Source of the DNA: Lachnospiraceae bacterium
GTDB taxonomy: Bacteria; Bacillota; Clostridia; Lachnospirales; Lachnospiraceae
Reading direction: 5' to 3'
Assembly (NCBI GenBank): GCA_023664345.1
Contig: JAMPFQ010000001.1
Location: 50,482 to 114,481 of the forward strand
DNA length: 64,000 nt
Shown here: positions 48,508 through 56,114 of the stretch, piece after piece
Layout: each line of letters begins with the position of its first letter
Numbering within the stretch: position 1 is the stretch's first letter
Notes under the pieces: generated by a model
What the model was told of the DNA's origin: nothing
The model's database searches: none
Seen by the model: only the letters and a program-made list of their open reading frames with translations
Position numbers and translations under genes: made by a program

Positions 48508-49701
48508 CTACTTTTTATAATGCGCCACTACTTTCCTCACCGCATGGATCACATCCTCCACATCCTGATCCGTCATGGAATAGTACAGAGGGATGCTCAT
48601 CACCTCGTTATAATATTTCTCCGCGTTAGGACAGAGCCCTTTCTCATACCCCAGCTTCTCATAATAGGAATGCCAGTATACCGGGAGATAATGCACCTGC
48701 GGGCAGGTGTTCTCCGCGTACAGCGCATCGAAGAACTGGCGCCTGTCGCAGTCCAGCTTCTCCAGATCCAGCCGCAGGATATACAGATGCCTGGTGGTAT
48801 CGGACTCCGCGATCTCTTTCTGGACTAGGATCTCCGGCATCTCCGCAAATGCCGCATCATACTTTTCCACGATCTCACGTCTTCTGGCGGAAAACTTTGG
48901 CAGCTTATGCAGCTGGCTGATCAGCAGCGCCGCCTGGAAGTCCGTCATGCGATAATTATACCCCAGTTCCACCTGCTCATTATACCAGAGGGCATCCGTA
49001 GGATGTACCATCTCCGACTGCATCCGCGTGATCCCATGGGTCCGCACTCTCATCAGCCTGCGATACAGTTCCTCGTCATTTGTGGTGATGGCCCCGCCTT
49101 CTCCTCCGGTCACTGTCTTCACCGGGTGGAAACTGAAACAGGTCATATCGGCAATGCTGCCTATGGGCCGCCCCTTATATCTTGTACCGATGGCATGGGC
49201 AGCATCCTCGATCAGGATCAGATCATATTCCTTACAGATCTCCCTCAGTTCATCATGCTTCACCGACTGTCCCGTGAAATCCACCGCCACGATCCCCCGG
49301 GTTCTGGGCGTGATCAGGCGGCGGACGGAATCCGGATCGATATTATAAGTCTCCGGATCGATATCCGCAAACACCGGCTTCGCACCGCAATACAATACAC
49401 AATTAGAAGAAGCGGCAAACGTGATCGAACTGACGATCACCTCATCCCCTTCCTGAAATCCTGCCGCCAGCGCCGCTAAATGCAGCGCCGCAGTACCATT
49501 GCATACGACCACTGCATATCTTGCGCCGGTGGTCTGGCAGAGAAGCTTCTCCAGCGCTTCCACTTTGGGGCCGCAGGTGATCAGGTCACTCTTCAATGTC
49601 TCTGCCACCGCTGCCACATCATCATCCTCTATACATTGGCGACCGTAAAAGATCCTGTCTTCCCTCACCGGCCTGCCGCCAAAGATTGCTAATTCTTCCA
49701 T
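48508..49701 (-). CDS. PLP-dependent sugar aminotransferase, PseC/DegT family
   Basis: The 397-aa protein has the fold-type I nucleotide-sugar aminotransferase signatures VVVCNGTAALHLAALAAG, LIEDAAHAIGTRYKGRPIG and SFHPVKTVTGGEGGAI, in which the lysine binds PLP. The start EELAIFGGRPVREDRIFYGRQCI and length resemble PseC-type UDP-4-amino-sugar transaminases. ATG 49701 follows GGAGGG; the longer frame overlaps capG. Its keto substrate may be the product of the nearby CapE-type dehydratase. Confidence 0.85.
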   Translation of the reverse strand: MEELAIFGGRPVREDRIFYGRQCIEDDDVAAVAETLKSDLITCGPKVEALEKLLCQTTGARYAVVVCNGTAALHLAALAAGFQEGDEVIVSSITFAASSNCVLYCGAKPVFADIDPETYNIDPDSVRRLITPRTRGIVAVDFTGQSVKHDELREICKEYDLILIEDAAHAIGTRYKGRPIGSIADMTCFSFHPVKTVTGGEGGAITTNDEELYRRLMRVRTHGITRMQSEMVHPTDALWYNEQVELGYNYRMTDFQAALLISQLHKLPKFSARRREIVEKYDAAFAEMPEILVQKEIAESDTTRHLYILRLDLEKLDCDRRQFFDALYAENTCPQVHYLPVYWHSYYEKLGYEKGLCPNAEKYYNEVMSIPLYYSMTDQDVEDVIHAVRKVVAHYKK

Positions 49702-49769
49702 GATCTGCCCTCCAGACACTGTTCGTTTGCTCTGCAGCAAGCATGTCAAACAGCTATACTCTTGATGTT

Positions 49770-50924
49770 TTACATTTTCCTCCATACCATTTTGTTCACG
49801 ATCCCAGTGTAACTTTGTATGATCTTGACCACCTTGGTGCTGACATTCTCGTCCTCATAATTCGGCACAATCGTCCCAAACTCACCCTCATCATTCATGC
49901 GCACAGCCATATCCACTGCCTGTAATACTTGCTCAGAAGTAATGCTTCCCAGGATAAAATTACCCTTGTCAATGGCCTCCGGTCGTTCGGTAGAAGTTCT
50001 GATGCAGACTGCGGGGAAAGGGGTTCCTTTTGCACAGAAATAAGAGGCTTCCTCCGGCAGCGTTCCGCTGTCAGATACCACACAGAACGCGTTCAGCTGC
50101 AAATGGTTATAATCCGAAAATCCAAACGGCTGTAAACTTCTGACCAACGGGTGGAACTGAAATCCACGCTCTTCTATCTTCTTCTTACTGCGCGGATGGG
50201 TGCTGTAGATCACCGGCATCTGATACATTTCCGCCATGCTGTTGACCGCTTCCATCAACGCGAAGAAGTTCTTCTCATCGTCGATATTTTCCTCCCGGTG
50301 AGCGGACAACAGGATATATCTCCCCTTTTCCAATTCCAGCGTTTCCAACACTCTGCTTGCCTGAATCTTATCCCTGTTAGCGGATAACACCTCCGCCATG
50401 GGAGATCCCGTGACATAAGTTCTTTCTTTTGCCGTTCCCTCTGCATTCAGATATCTTCTGGCATGTTCGCTGTAACACAGATTCACATCCGCTATATGAT
50501 CCACAATACGCCGGTTCGTCTCCTCCGGCAGGTTCTCATCAAAACAACGGTTTCCCGCCTCCATATGGAAGATAGGGATCTTCAACCGCTTGGCGGAGAT
50601 CGCCGTCAGGGCAGAGTTTGTATCGCCGAGAACCAAAAAAGCATCCGGCTTCAGTTCCGCCATCAGTTTATAACTCTTTGCTATGATATTTCCGATGGTC
50701 TCTCCCAGATCGTTTCCCACCGCATCCAGATAATAGTCCGGCTTCCTCAGGCCCAAGTCTTCAAAAAAGATCTGGTTCAGGGTGTAATCATAGTTTTGTC
50801 CGGTGTGTACCAGCACATGATCAAAATAGTTGTCGCACTTTTTGATAACCTCCGACAACCGGATGATCTCCGGCCTGGTACCGATCACCGTCATCAATCT
50901 CAGTCTGTTCATATTTTCTCTCAT
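49770..50924 (-). CDS. capG: Non-hydrolysing UDP-sugar 2-epimerase, CapG/FnlC type
   Basis: The 384-aa epimerase has VIGTRPEIIRLSEVI, HTGQNYDYTLNQIFF, VLGDTNSALTAISA, FHMEAGNRCFDENLPEETNRR and VSDSGTLPEEA. The GNRCFDE and PEEASYF versions are those of the L-FucNAc/CapG branch rather than WecB. With CapE and CapF it completes UDP-L-FucNAc synthesis. Confidence 0.88.
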   Translation of the reverse strand: MRENMNRLRLMTVIGTRPEIIRLSEVIKKCDNYFDHVLVHTGQNYDYTLNQIFFEDLGLRKPDYYLDAVGNDLGETIGNIIAKSYKLMAELKPDAFLVLGDTNSALTAISAKRLKIPIFHMEAGNRCFDENLPEETNRRIVDHIADVNLCYSEHARRYLNAEGTAKERTYVTGSPMAEVLSANRDKIQASRVLETLELEKGRYILLSAHREENIDDEKNFFALMEAVNSMAEMYQMPVIYSTHPRSKKKIEERGFQFHPLVRSLQPFGFSDYNHLQLNAFCVVSDSGTLPEEASYFCAKGTPFPAVCIRTSTERPEAIDKGNFILGSITSEQVLQAVDMAVRMNDEGEFGTIVPNYEDENVSTKVVKIIQSYTGIVNKMVWRKM

Positions 50925-51004
50925 TCTACCATACAGCCTCCATCCGGTTTCTATATCACTTTAAGCCAACACCCCCGATGCAAACATACAGGGCATCAAG
51001 TAAG

Positions 51005-51097
51005 ATACGATGCAGAGCACAATGCGTCCACAGGACGCTATGATATGTGGCCCTCGCGGCATTCGCCAAATGGATGCTAACGCATCCACTTGGCTCA
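51005..51097 (-). repeat. Hairpin cluster directly at the capF stop
   Basis: GCCAAATGGATGC pairs with GCATCCACTTGGC (12 of 13, loop TAAC; 51065-51094), and GCGTCC pairs with GGACGC (51024-51038). They occupy the gap to capG, immediately after the capF stop at 51098, in the same place relative to a gene as the other stop-adjacent hairpins. Confidence 0.65.
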
Positions 51098-52246
51098 TCA
51101 CTCGCGGGAATCAATGTCCTGCGGCGGATCGACCGGTTCATAAACGGTATCCGACCTGTCAGGATCAAAACACTCATTACACCACATCAGCGTTACAAGA
51201 TCAGCGTCCCCCACATTAATGATACTGTGTGTATAACCCGTGGGAATGTCAACCACTTCCAGTTTCCTGCCGCTGACAGGATATTCCAGGATCTCCTCCG
51301 AACCGTGTTTTCGAAAGCGGATCACTCCCTCCCCACTGACCACTACAAATTTCTCATTCTTTGTATGATGCCAGTGATTTCCCCTGACAATGCCGGGTCT
51401 GGAGATATTGATGGACACCTGCCCTCTATCAACGCTTTTTAAGATTTCAGTAAAACTTCCTCTCTCGTCAGTATGCATCAAAAGCGGATACGAAAACTGA
51501 TCCTCCGGCAGGTAACTCAGATATGTACTGTATAATCTTTTCGAAAAACTGTCCTCTGTCATATCAGGAACCATCCTGCTTTTCCGGCTCTCTTTAAAGC
51601 TGTACAACAAATCCACGATCTCACCTAAAGACGCTTCATGTACCCTGGGCACAAAGCAGTAACCCTCCTTGTTCATATGGGGATGGCCATCCAATGCCAA
51701 AAGCAGTTCTTTTACCAGATCATCAATATAGACCAAATGCAGGATCGTATTCCTGTCATTCACCTGAACAGGCAGTCCATGCGCAATATTATGGCAAAAA
51801 GTCGCAACCACGCTGTTATAGGCCGGCCTGCACCATTTTCCAAATACATTGGGAAAACGATAGACATAGACAGATGCTCCCGTTTCTCTGCCGTAAGCAA
51901 ACAGCATATCCTCTCCCGCTTTCTTGCTCTGGCCATAGGGATTATCCAACTCCGCCTGTACAGAAGAAGCGTTCATGACAGGACAGGTATTCCCGTATTT
52001 GCGCAAGGTCTCTATGAGGGTAGTGGCAAAGCCGAAATTACCCTCCATAAACTCTTCCACACGTTCCGGCCTGTTGATCCCCGCAAGGTTAAAGACAAAA
52101 TCGCACTCCTCACAGTATCTGTCCAAAAGTTCAGGCGCCGTATCTTTTTCAAAAGACAATATTTCTATCCCTTCCCGCCTTTCCAGTTCCGCTATCAGAT
52201 TTTTCCCAATAAATCCACCTGCACCAGTAACCAATACTTTCATCAT
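51098..52246 (-). CDS. capF: Bifunctional UDP-sugar reductase/epimerase, CapF/FnlB type
   Basis: The 382-aa protein combines an SDR domain (VLVTGAGGFIGKNLI, SSVQAELDNPYGQSKK; residues 1-250) with a C-terminal cupin (about 265-375, GIVRGNHWHHTKNEKFVVV, IPTGYTHSIINVG). This fusion is diagnostic of CapF, which acts between CapE and CapG. It overlaps capE by four bases (ATGA). Confidence 0.93.
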   Translation of the reverse strand: MMKVLVTGAGGFIGKNLIAELERREGIEILSFEKDTAPELLDRYCEECDFVFNLAGINRPERVEEFMEGNFGFATTLIETLRKYGNTCPVMNASSVQAELDNPYGQSKKAGEDMLFAYGRETGASVYVYRFPNVFGKWCRPAYNSVVATFCHNIAHGLPVQVNDRNTILHLVYIDDLVKELLLALDGHPHMNKEGYCFVPRVHEASLGEIVDLLYSFKESRKSRMVPDMTEDSFSKRLYSTYLSYLPEDQFSYPLLMHTDERGSFTEILKSVDRGQVSINISRPGIVRGNHWHHTKNEKFVVVSGEGVIRFRKHGSEEILEYPVSGRKLEVVDIPTGYTHSIINVGDADLVTLMWCNECFDPDRSDTVYEPVDPPQDIDSRE

Positions 52247-53286
52247 CTAACGGTCTCCCACTTTGTGATCTCGTCACGGATATACGAAAGAGTCAGCAGC
52301 TTCTCTTTCACCTGTTCCACATCCATAAGCGCTGTATTGTTGGAATTAAATTCCGAGAGTTCAGTTCTCTTTAAGTTACCGTCCGTAAAGTACTTATCAT
52401 AATTCAAACCCCGCTTATCCGCAGGCACACGATAGAAGTTCCCCATATCAATCGCATGGGCACACTCTTCATTCGTCAGCAATGTCTCATACATCTTCTC
52501 ACCATGACGGATACCAATCACTTTAATCTCACTGTCCACATGGAACAGTTCCTTTACCGCTTGCGCCAGTACCCCGATAGTGCACGCAGGCGCTTTCTGC
52601 ACCATGATGTCTCCGCTCTCCGCATTCTGGAACGCGTATACCACCAATTCCACGGCCTCTTCCAGACTCATGACAAATCTGGTCATGGACGGCTCCGTTA
52701 CCGTCAACGGCTTGCCTTCTTTGATCTGACTGATAAACAGCGGCACCACAGATCCTCTTGAACAAAGCACATTTCCATACCTGGTACAACAGATGCTTGT
52801 CTTATCTGAGGATATGGTCCTCGCCTTTGCCACGATCACTTTCTCCATCATTGCTTTGGAAGTTCCCATGGCATTTACCGGATATGCCGCTTTGTCAGTG
52901 GAAAGACAGATCACTTTTTTCACACCGGCGTCAACCGCACACTGAAGCACATTTTCTGTTCCCAACACATTGGTCTTCACGGCCTCAATAGGGAAAAACT
53001 CGCAGGACGGCACTTGCTTTAACGCCGCCGCATGAAAAATATAGTCCACGCCATACATTGCTTTCGCTATACTCTGCGGATCGCGCACATCTCCAATATA
53101 GAAATTTAATTTATTGCTGTATTCCGGATATTCCCTCTGGTAGAAATGCCGCATATCATCCTGCTTCAATTCATCCCTGGAGAAAATACGAATCTCCCCG
53201 ATATCCGTGGCTAAAAACCGATCAAGTACCGCATTGCCAAACGAGCCCGTGCCCCCTGTGATGAGTAATGTTTTTCCTGTGAACAT
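52243..53286 (-). CDS. capE: UDP-GlcNAc 4,6-dehydratase/5-epimerase, CapE/FnlA type
   Basis: The 347-aa extended SDR has LLITGGTGSFGNAVL, FHAAALKQVPSCEFFPIEA (Met/Lys-type CapE family catalytic area) and CLSTDKAAYPVNAMGTSK. It produces the first intermediate of UDP-L-FucNAc. ATG 53286 follows GAGAGGT. It heads the long minus-strand polysaccharide gene run under the promoter at 53371-53399. Confidence 0.94.
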   Translation of the reverse strand: MFTGKTLLITGGTGSFGNAVLDRFLATDIGEIRIFSRDELKQDDMRHFYQREYPEYSNKLNFYIGDVRDPQSIAKAMYGVDYIFHAAALKQVPSCEFFPIEAVKTNVLGTENVLQCAVDAGVKKVICLSTDKAAYPVNAMGTSKAMMEKVIVAKARTISSDKTSICCTRYGNVLCSRGSVVPLFISQIKEGKPLTVTEPSMTRFVMSLEEAVELVVYAFQNAESGDIMVQKAPACTIGVLAQAVKELFHVDSEIKVIGIRHGEKMYETLLTNEECAHAIDMGNFYRVPADKRGLNYDKYFTDGNLKRTELSEFNSNNTALMDVEQVKEKLLTLSYIRDEITKWETVR

Positions 53287-53370
53287 AGCTTACCTCTCTC
53301 TGTCTTCTTACTGCGGGGCAAAACGGATATATCATCTCATCGAGGACAAACCATCCGCACCGCCGAAATC

Positions 53371-53399
53371 ATTATAGCCTATTTCCCGTAATTTTACAA
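53371..53399 (-). promoter_or_regulatory. Promoter of the capE-to-licB gene run
   Basis: TTGTAA (53394-53399) and a perfect TATAAT (53371-53376) are spaced by 17 bp on the minus strand, giving a leader of about 80 nt before capE. The Wzz-like gene promoter at 57714-57742 has the same -35, spacing and -10, so the two may be co-regulated. Confidence 0.75.
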
Positions 53400-53527
53400 T
53401 AACTCCTAGATATACTTTTTAGCGCCAAGAATATCTGCTGAAAACAACCGTCCCTTCATTTTTTTTGCATCGCTATGTATGTATAGCAGCCCGAGCGCTG
53501 TTTACAGTTACAATAAATACAGAATAT

Positions 53528-53543
53528 TAACCGTACACCATTA
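53528..53543 (+). promoter_or_regulatory. Palindromic operator upstream of XRE gene 1
   Basis: TAACCGTACACCATTA matches the 16-bp dyad TAAC-n-GT-nn-AC-n-GTTA with one mismatch. It starts at a possible -10 (TATTAA, with TTTACA 18 bp upstream), 20 bp before the ATG. Confidence 0.65.
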
Positions 53544-53562
53544 ACTTTTATCGGAGGATACC

Positions 53563-53811
53563 ATGAAGATAAAACAGGACAGGAATAAATATAACATTGG
53601 CAAGAATATCCGCGAATTTCGACTGGCTCATGATATGACACAGGAAGAAACGGTGGCAAAACTGGAACTGTTGGGAATCAATATGTCTCGCGGGACTTAT
53701 TCGCATATAGAGTGTGGAATAGATAATATTCGGGTAAAAGAATTGCTGGCACTTGCTGAAATTTTCCATGTGGAAGTGGCTGACTTTTTCAAGGGTATCC
53801 GACTGCACTGA
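53563..53811 (+). CDS. XRE-family HTH regulator 1
   Basis: The 82-aa protein is a single lambda-repressor-type HTH (NIGKNIREFRLAHDMTQEE...SRGTYSHIECG...VKELLALAEIFHVEVADFF). It is a close paralogue of the regulator at 55548-55796, which faces it. ATG 53563 follows GGAGG. It probably binds the TAACnGTnnACnGTTA sites before both regulators and in the HD gene's upstream region. Confidence 0.88.
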   Translation: MKIKQDRNKYNIGKNIREFRLAHDMTQEETVAKLELLGINMSRGTYSHIECGIDNIRVKELLALAEIFHVEVADFFKGIRLH

Positions 53812-53825
53812 CTTTGTGAGTTGAT

Positions 53826-53857
53826 AAGAGGGGCAGCGTTTCAATGCTGCCCCTCTT
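53826..53857. terminator. Bidirectional terminator between XRE1 and the 60-aa gene
   Basis: AAGAGGGGCAGC and GCTGCCCCTCTT form a perfect 12-bp stem with an eight-base loop. It lies between convergent genes and includes the last codons of the minus-strand small gene. Confidence 0.8.
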
Positions 53858-54023
53858 CATATGATACCTGCTCACCACAATGTACGTCCAAAATCAACTC
53901 CCTGTCCGTAATTCCCTTTTGTTCCAACACTTCATATAACTGTGACAGCTTAAACGGTATCTCCATATTTAATATGGTGCGACTGATCATGAGTTTGTAA
54001 GATGCGACTTCTGATAGTATCAT
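53841..54023 (-). CDS. 60-aa protein of unknown function
   Basis: The frame starts MILSEVASYKLMISRTILNM and ends SYEEGQH. An ideal AAGGAGG lies eight bases before ATG 54023. It is 73 bp downstream of the interrupted HD-like gene on the same strand and ends in the shared terminator, so both are likely one transcript. No family is recognised. Confidence 0.6.
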   Translation of the reverse strand: MILSEVASYKLMISRTILNMEIPFKLSQLYEVLEQKGITDRELILDVHCGEQVSYEEGQH

Positions 54024-54096
54024 AGTTTTCCTCCTTAACAATAAAAGGAACAATTTAAATGTATCATATTGCGGCCAATAATGCAACATCTTTTAG

Positions 54097-55362
54097 CTAT
54101 GAATCCATTGTATCCAAACAGTTAATCAATACCTTCGCTAAATTCTCCGATAATTTCCCAATATCAACCGCAGAGGGCATATCTCCCTCATATTGAGACA
54201 GATAATACAGATGAAACGGTGGGCGTAGAGCTTCTTCTTTCAAAAAAATATCTCTTTGTGAAGACAATTGCTCCAGCAATATTCCTTCATTATTTTTATC
54301 GGCCAAAAAAACTGGTGATTTAACTGTATTTATTCCCAAGCCAAAAGACGATGACTTAATAATACAATCCATGATCCCCTCTTTCATTCCTTCTTTCATC
54401 TCCTCTTCAACCAATTGATAAAAAGCAGATATGGCTTCCGGCACAGTAAGTTCTTCTATCAACTGATTTATGCAGTAGGTAAACAGAAAAGTCTTCCTTT
54501 CTTTTAAAAAGTCCAGATATTTTTGTGTGCTTACATTGTGAGCCAATTCCTGCAATTTTCTCAATTTCCAATCATGTCCGGAAAACAATAAGTAAAACTG
54601 CTCATCAATGATCCGAAAATCGTCTGACCGCTTGATCAGAGAGTAGTATCGTTTTGTTGTTGATATCAGTTCGTCAAACTGGTTCCATTGAACATCATTG
54701 CCATGTTCACGAATAGACATATAATTTTGACCATATATGTCAAAAAAATTATGCTTCAGCAAGGTATCCAGCCAACTGTCGTCCAACTGCATCAACTGAT
54801 ATTCTAACCATTTAGTATCATTTTTTATCTCTTTTACCAGTTTCCATATCGAACTTACCTCCAGTGGCAGCACATCCGGCAAAATATCTACAGTCTTCAT
54901 TCTCTCCAATTCCAGCAATCCCAACCGGGAGATGACTTTTTCCAATATTATTTCATGTTTATGCACACGATGGTGATAATTAATACATGCGTATATCTGA
55001 TATCGTTTATTTAGCAATTCTTCAATCATATTCAAATCTCTTGGCAGTTCATTTTTCTTGGTACGCTGCCTCCAGGAATCAATTTCCTGCTCAATTGACT
55101 TTGTAAAAGCTTCCAACACCTCAGACGTTGCATTGCAGATACTATTATAAAATATTTCGCCAGCAAGATGCATTGTACCAATGGAATGCTCAAATCTTTT
55201 TACTTTATTAGAGGGAAATGTCAAAAAAACCAATGAACTTTGTGATATTCTATGCAATCAGTTAAAGATAGGTGTACTTATGATTGCATGCTCAATCCCA
55301 CTATAATCTATGGAATAATGGATGATATCCGACATACTTTGGGTTTTCTCAAGATCCAGCAC
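54097..55362 (-). pseudogene. HD-hydrolase-like gene interrupted by one in-frame TGA
   Basis: A GTG at 55362, eight bases from AAGGAGG, opens a frame (VLDLEKTQSMSDIIHYSIDY...STPIFN) that meets TGA at 55258-55260 and continues in the same frame for 386 codons (LHRISQSSLVFLTF, RFEHSIGTMHLAGEIF). Joined, the STPIFN-x-LHRISQ...RFEHSIG pattern is the N-terminal part of dNTPase-like HD proteins, with Arg expected at the TGA, so CGA to TGA is the simplest change. I find no HDxGH pair after it, so catalysis is doubtful. The remaining frame is clean, so the stop is recent or is bypassed. Confidence 0.75.
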
Positions 55363-55399
55363 TGGATGTTCCTCCTTAGTAGTATGATTATCTATTAAT

Positions 55400-55428
55400 A
55401 TATTATCACGACAACCCGTTCGGTGCAA
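55400..55428 (-). promoter_or_regulatory. Promoter of the interrupted HD-like gene
   Basis: TTGCAC (55423-55428), 17-bp spacer and an extended -10 TGATAATAT (TAATAT at 55400-55405) on the minus strand, 38 bp before the GTG start. It indicates that the gene had its own expression. Confidence 0.6.
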
Positions 55429-55517
55429 CACATTCTTGTTTACGTTCTTCCCTTGTTACACATATAGAGATTTTCTTTCTGCTATGCATAATAACCTTGG
55501 CGATAAATGCGCATGGT

Positions 55518-55533
55518 TAACCGTACACCGTTA
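55518..55533 (-). promoter_or_regulatory. Palindromic operator downstream of XRE gene 2, upstream of the HD-like gene
   Basis: TAACCGTACACCGTTA fits TAAC-n-GT-nn-AC-n-GTTA perfectly. It lies 15 bp past the XRE2 stop and 90 bp upstream of the HD gene's -35. Confidence 0.7.
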
Positions 55534-55547
55534 TCTTTTTTTAAAGA

Positions 55548-55796
55548 TCAATCCGGATGCATTCCTTTAAAAAAATCATCCATACTCACATGAAATATCT
55601 CAGCAAGGATCAGCAGTTCTTTTACCCGAATATTGGCTATCCCGCATTCTATATGGGAATAAGTCCCGCGAGACATGCAGATGCCCCGAAGCTGCAGCCT
55701 GGCTACGACCTGCTCCTGTGTCAGGTCATGCGCCAGACGGAACTCACGGATGTTTTTTCCAATATTATATTTATCTCTGTCCTGCTTTATCTTCAT
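55548..55796 (-). CDS. XRE-family HTH regulator 2
   Basis: The 82-aa HTH protein (MKIKQDRDKYNIGKNIREF) is alike over most of its length to XRE1 at 53563, differing mainly at HTH recognition positions (RLQLRGICMS against KLELLGINMS) and the C-terminus. Upstream bases are also alike (GAGGATACC before ATG, the same operator). The two face each other across the HD-like gene, suggesting duplication and inversion. Confidence 0.88.
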   Translation of the reverse strand: MKIKQDRDKYNIGKNIREFRLAHDLTQEQVVARLQLRGICMSRGTYSHIECGIANIRVKELLILAEIFHVSMDDFFKGMHPD

Positions 55797-55816
55797 GGTA
55801 TCCTCTGCAATGTATT

Positions 55817-55832
55817 TAACGGTACACGGTTA
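55817..55832 (-). promoter_or_regulatory. Palindromic operator upstream of XRE gene 2
   Basis: TAACGGTACACGGTTA fits TAAC-n-GT-nn-AC-n-GTTA perfectly, 21 bp upstream of the XRE2 start, in the same relative place as the XRE1 site. The rest of the 55833-56114 gap holds only the terminator-like stem at 56038-56084; nothing else is recognised. Confidence 0.7.
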
Positions 55833-56037
55833 GTTTTACATACCTATTGTACCTGCAAAAGATACTTTGTTTGCTATTTATAGATAGCAATTGCGCAGAA
55901 CTCACTTCCCAGGGAGAAGATAACGCTTTTTGATATTTATTATTCTACGGAGGGTACTAAACCCAAATACGGCAAATTTTATCCGTGATCTGTTCTCATT
56001 ACAGAATCCACCACTGCTTGTGCACAAAATAAATTTG

Positions 56038-56084
56038 GGGGCTGTTGCTCCTGTAGATCATTCAGCTACTTTTGCAACAGCCCC
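56038..56084 (-). terminator. Hairpin after the Wzz-like gene
   Basis: GGGGCTGTTGC is perfectly inverted at 56074-56084. It follows the Wzz-like gene stop by 30 bp; the minus-strand tail is AAATTTATTTTG, a modest U-tract. Confidence 0.55.
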
Positions 56085-56114
56085 ACTCTTTTGCCTGATT
56101 TGAGATCATAAAAA

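Noticed and set aside
49770-50924. WecB (ManNAc epimerase) assignment
   Set aside because: The neighbours capE and capF and the GNRCFDE motif version favour the CapG/FnlC branch.
53287-55833. Integrated prophage or transposon
   Set aside because: No integrase, transposase, phage genes or target duplications; only small regulators and one HD-like gene.
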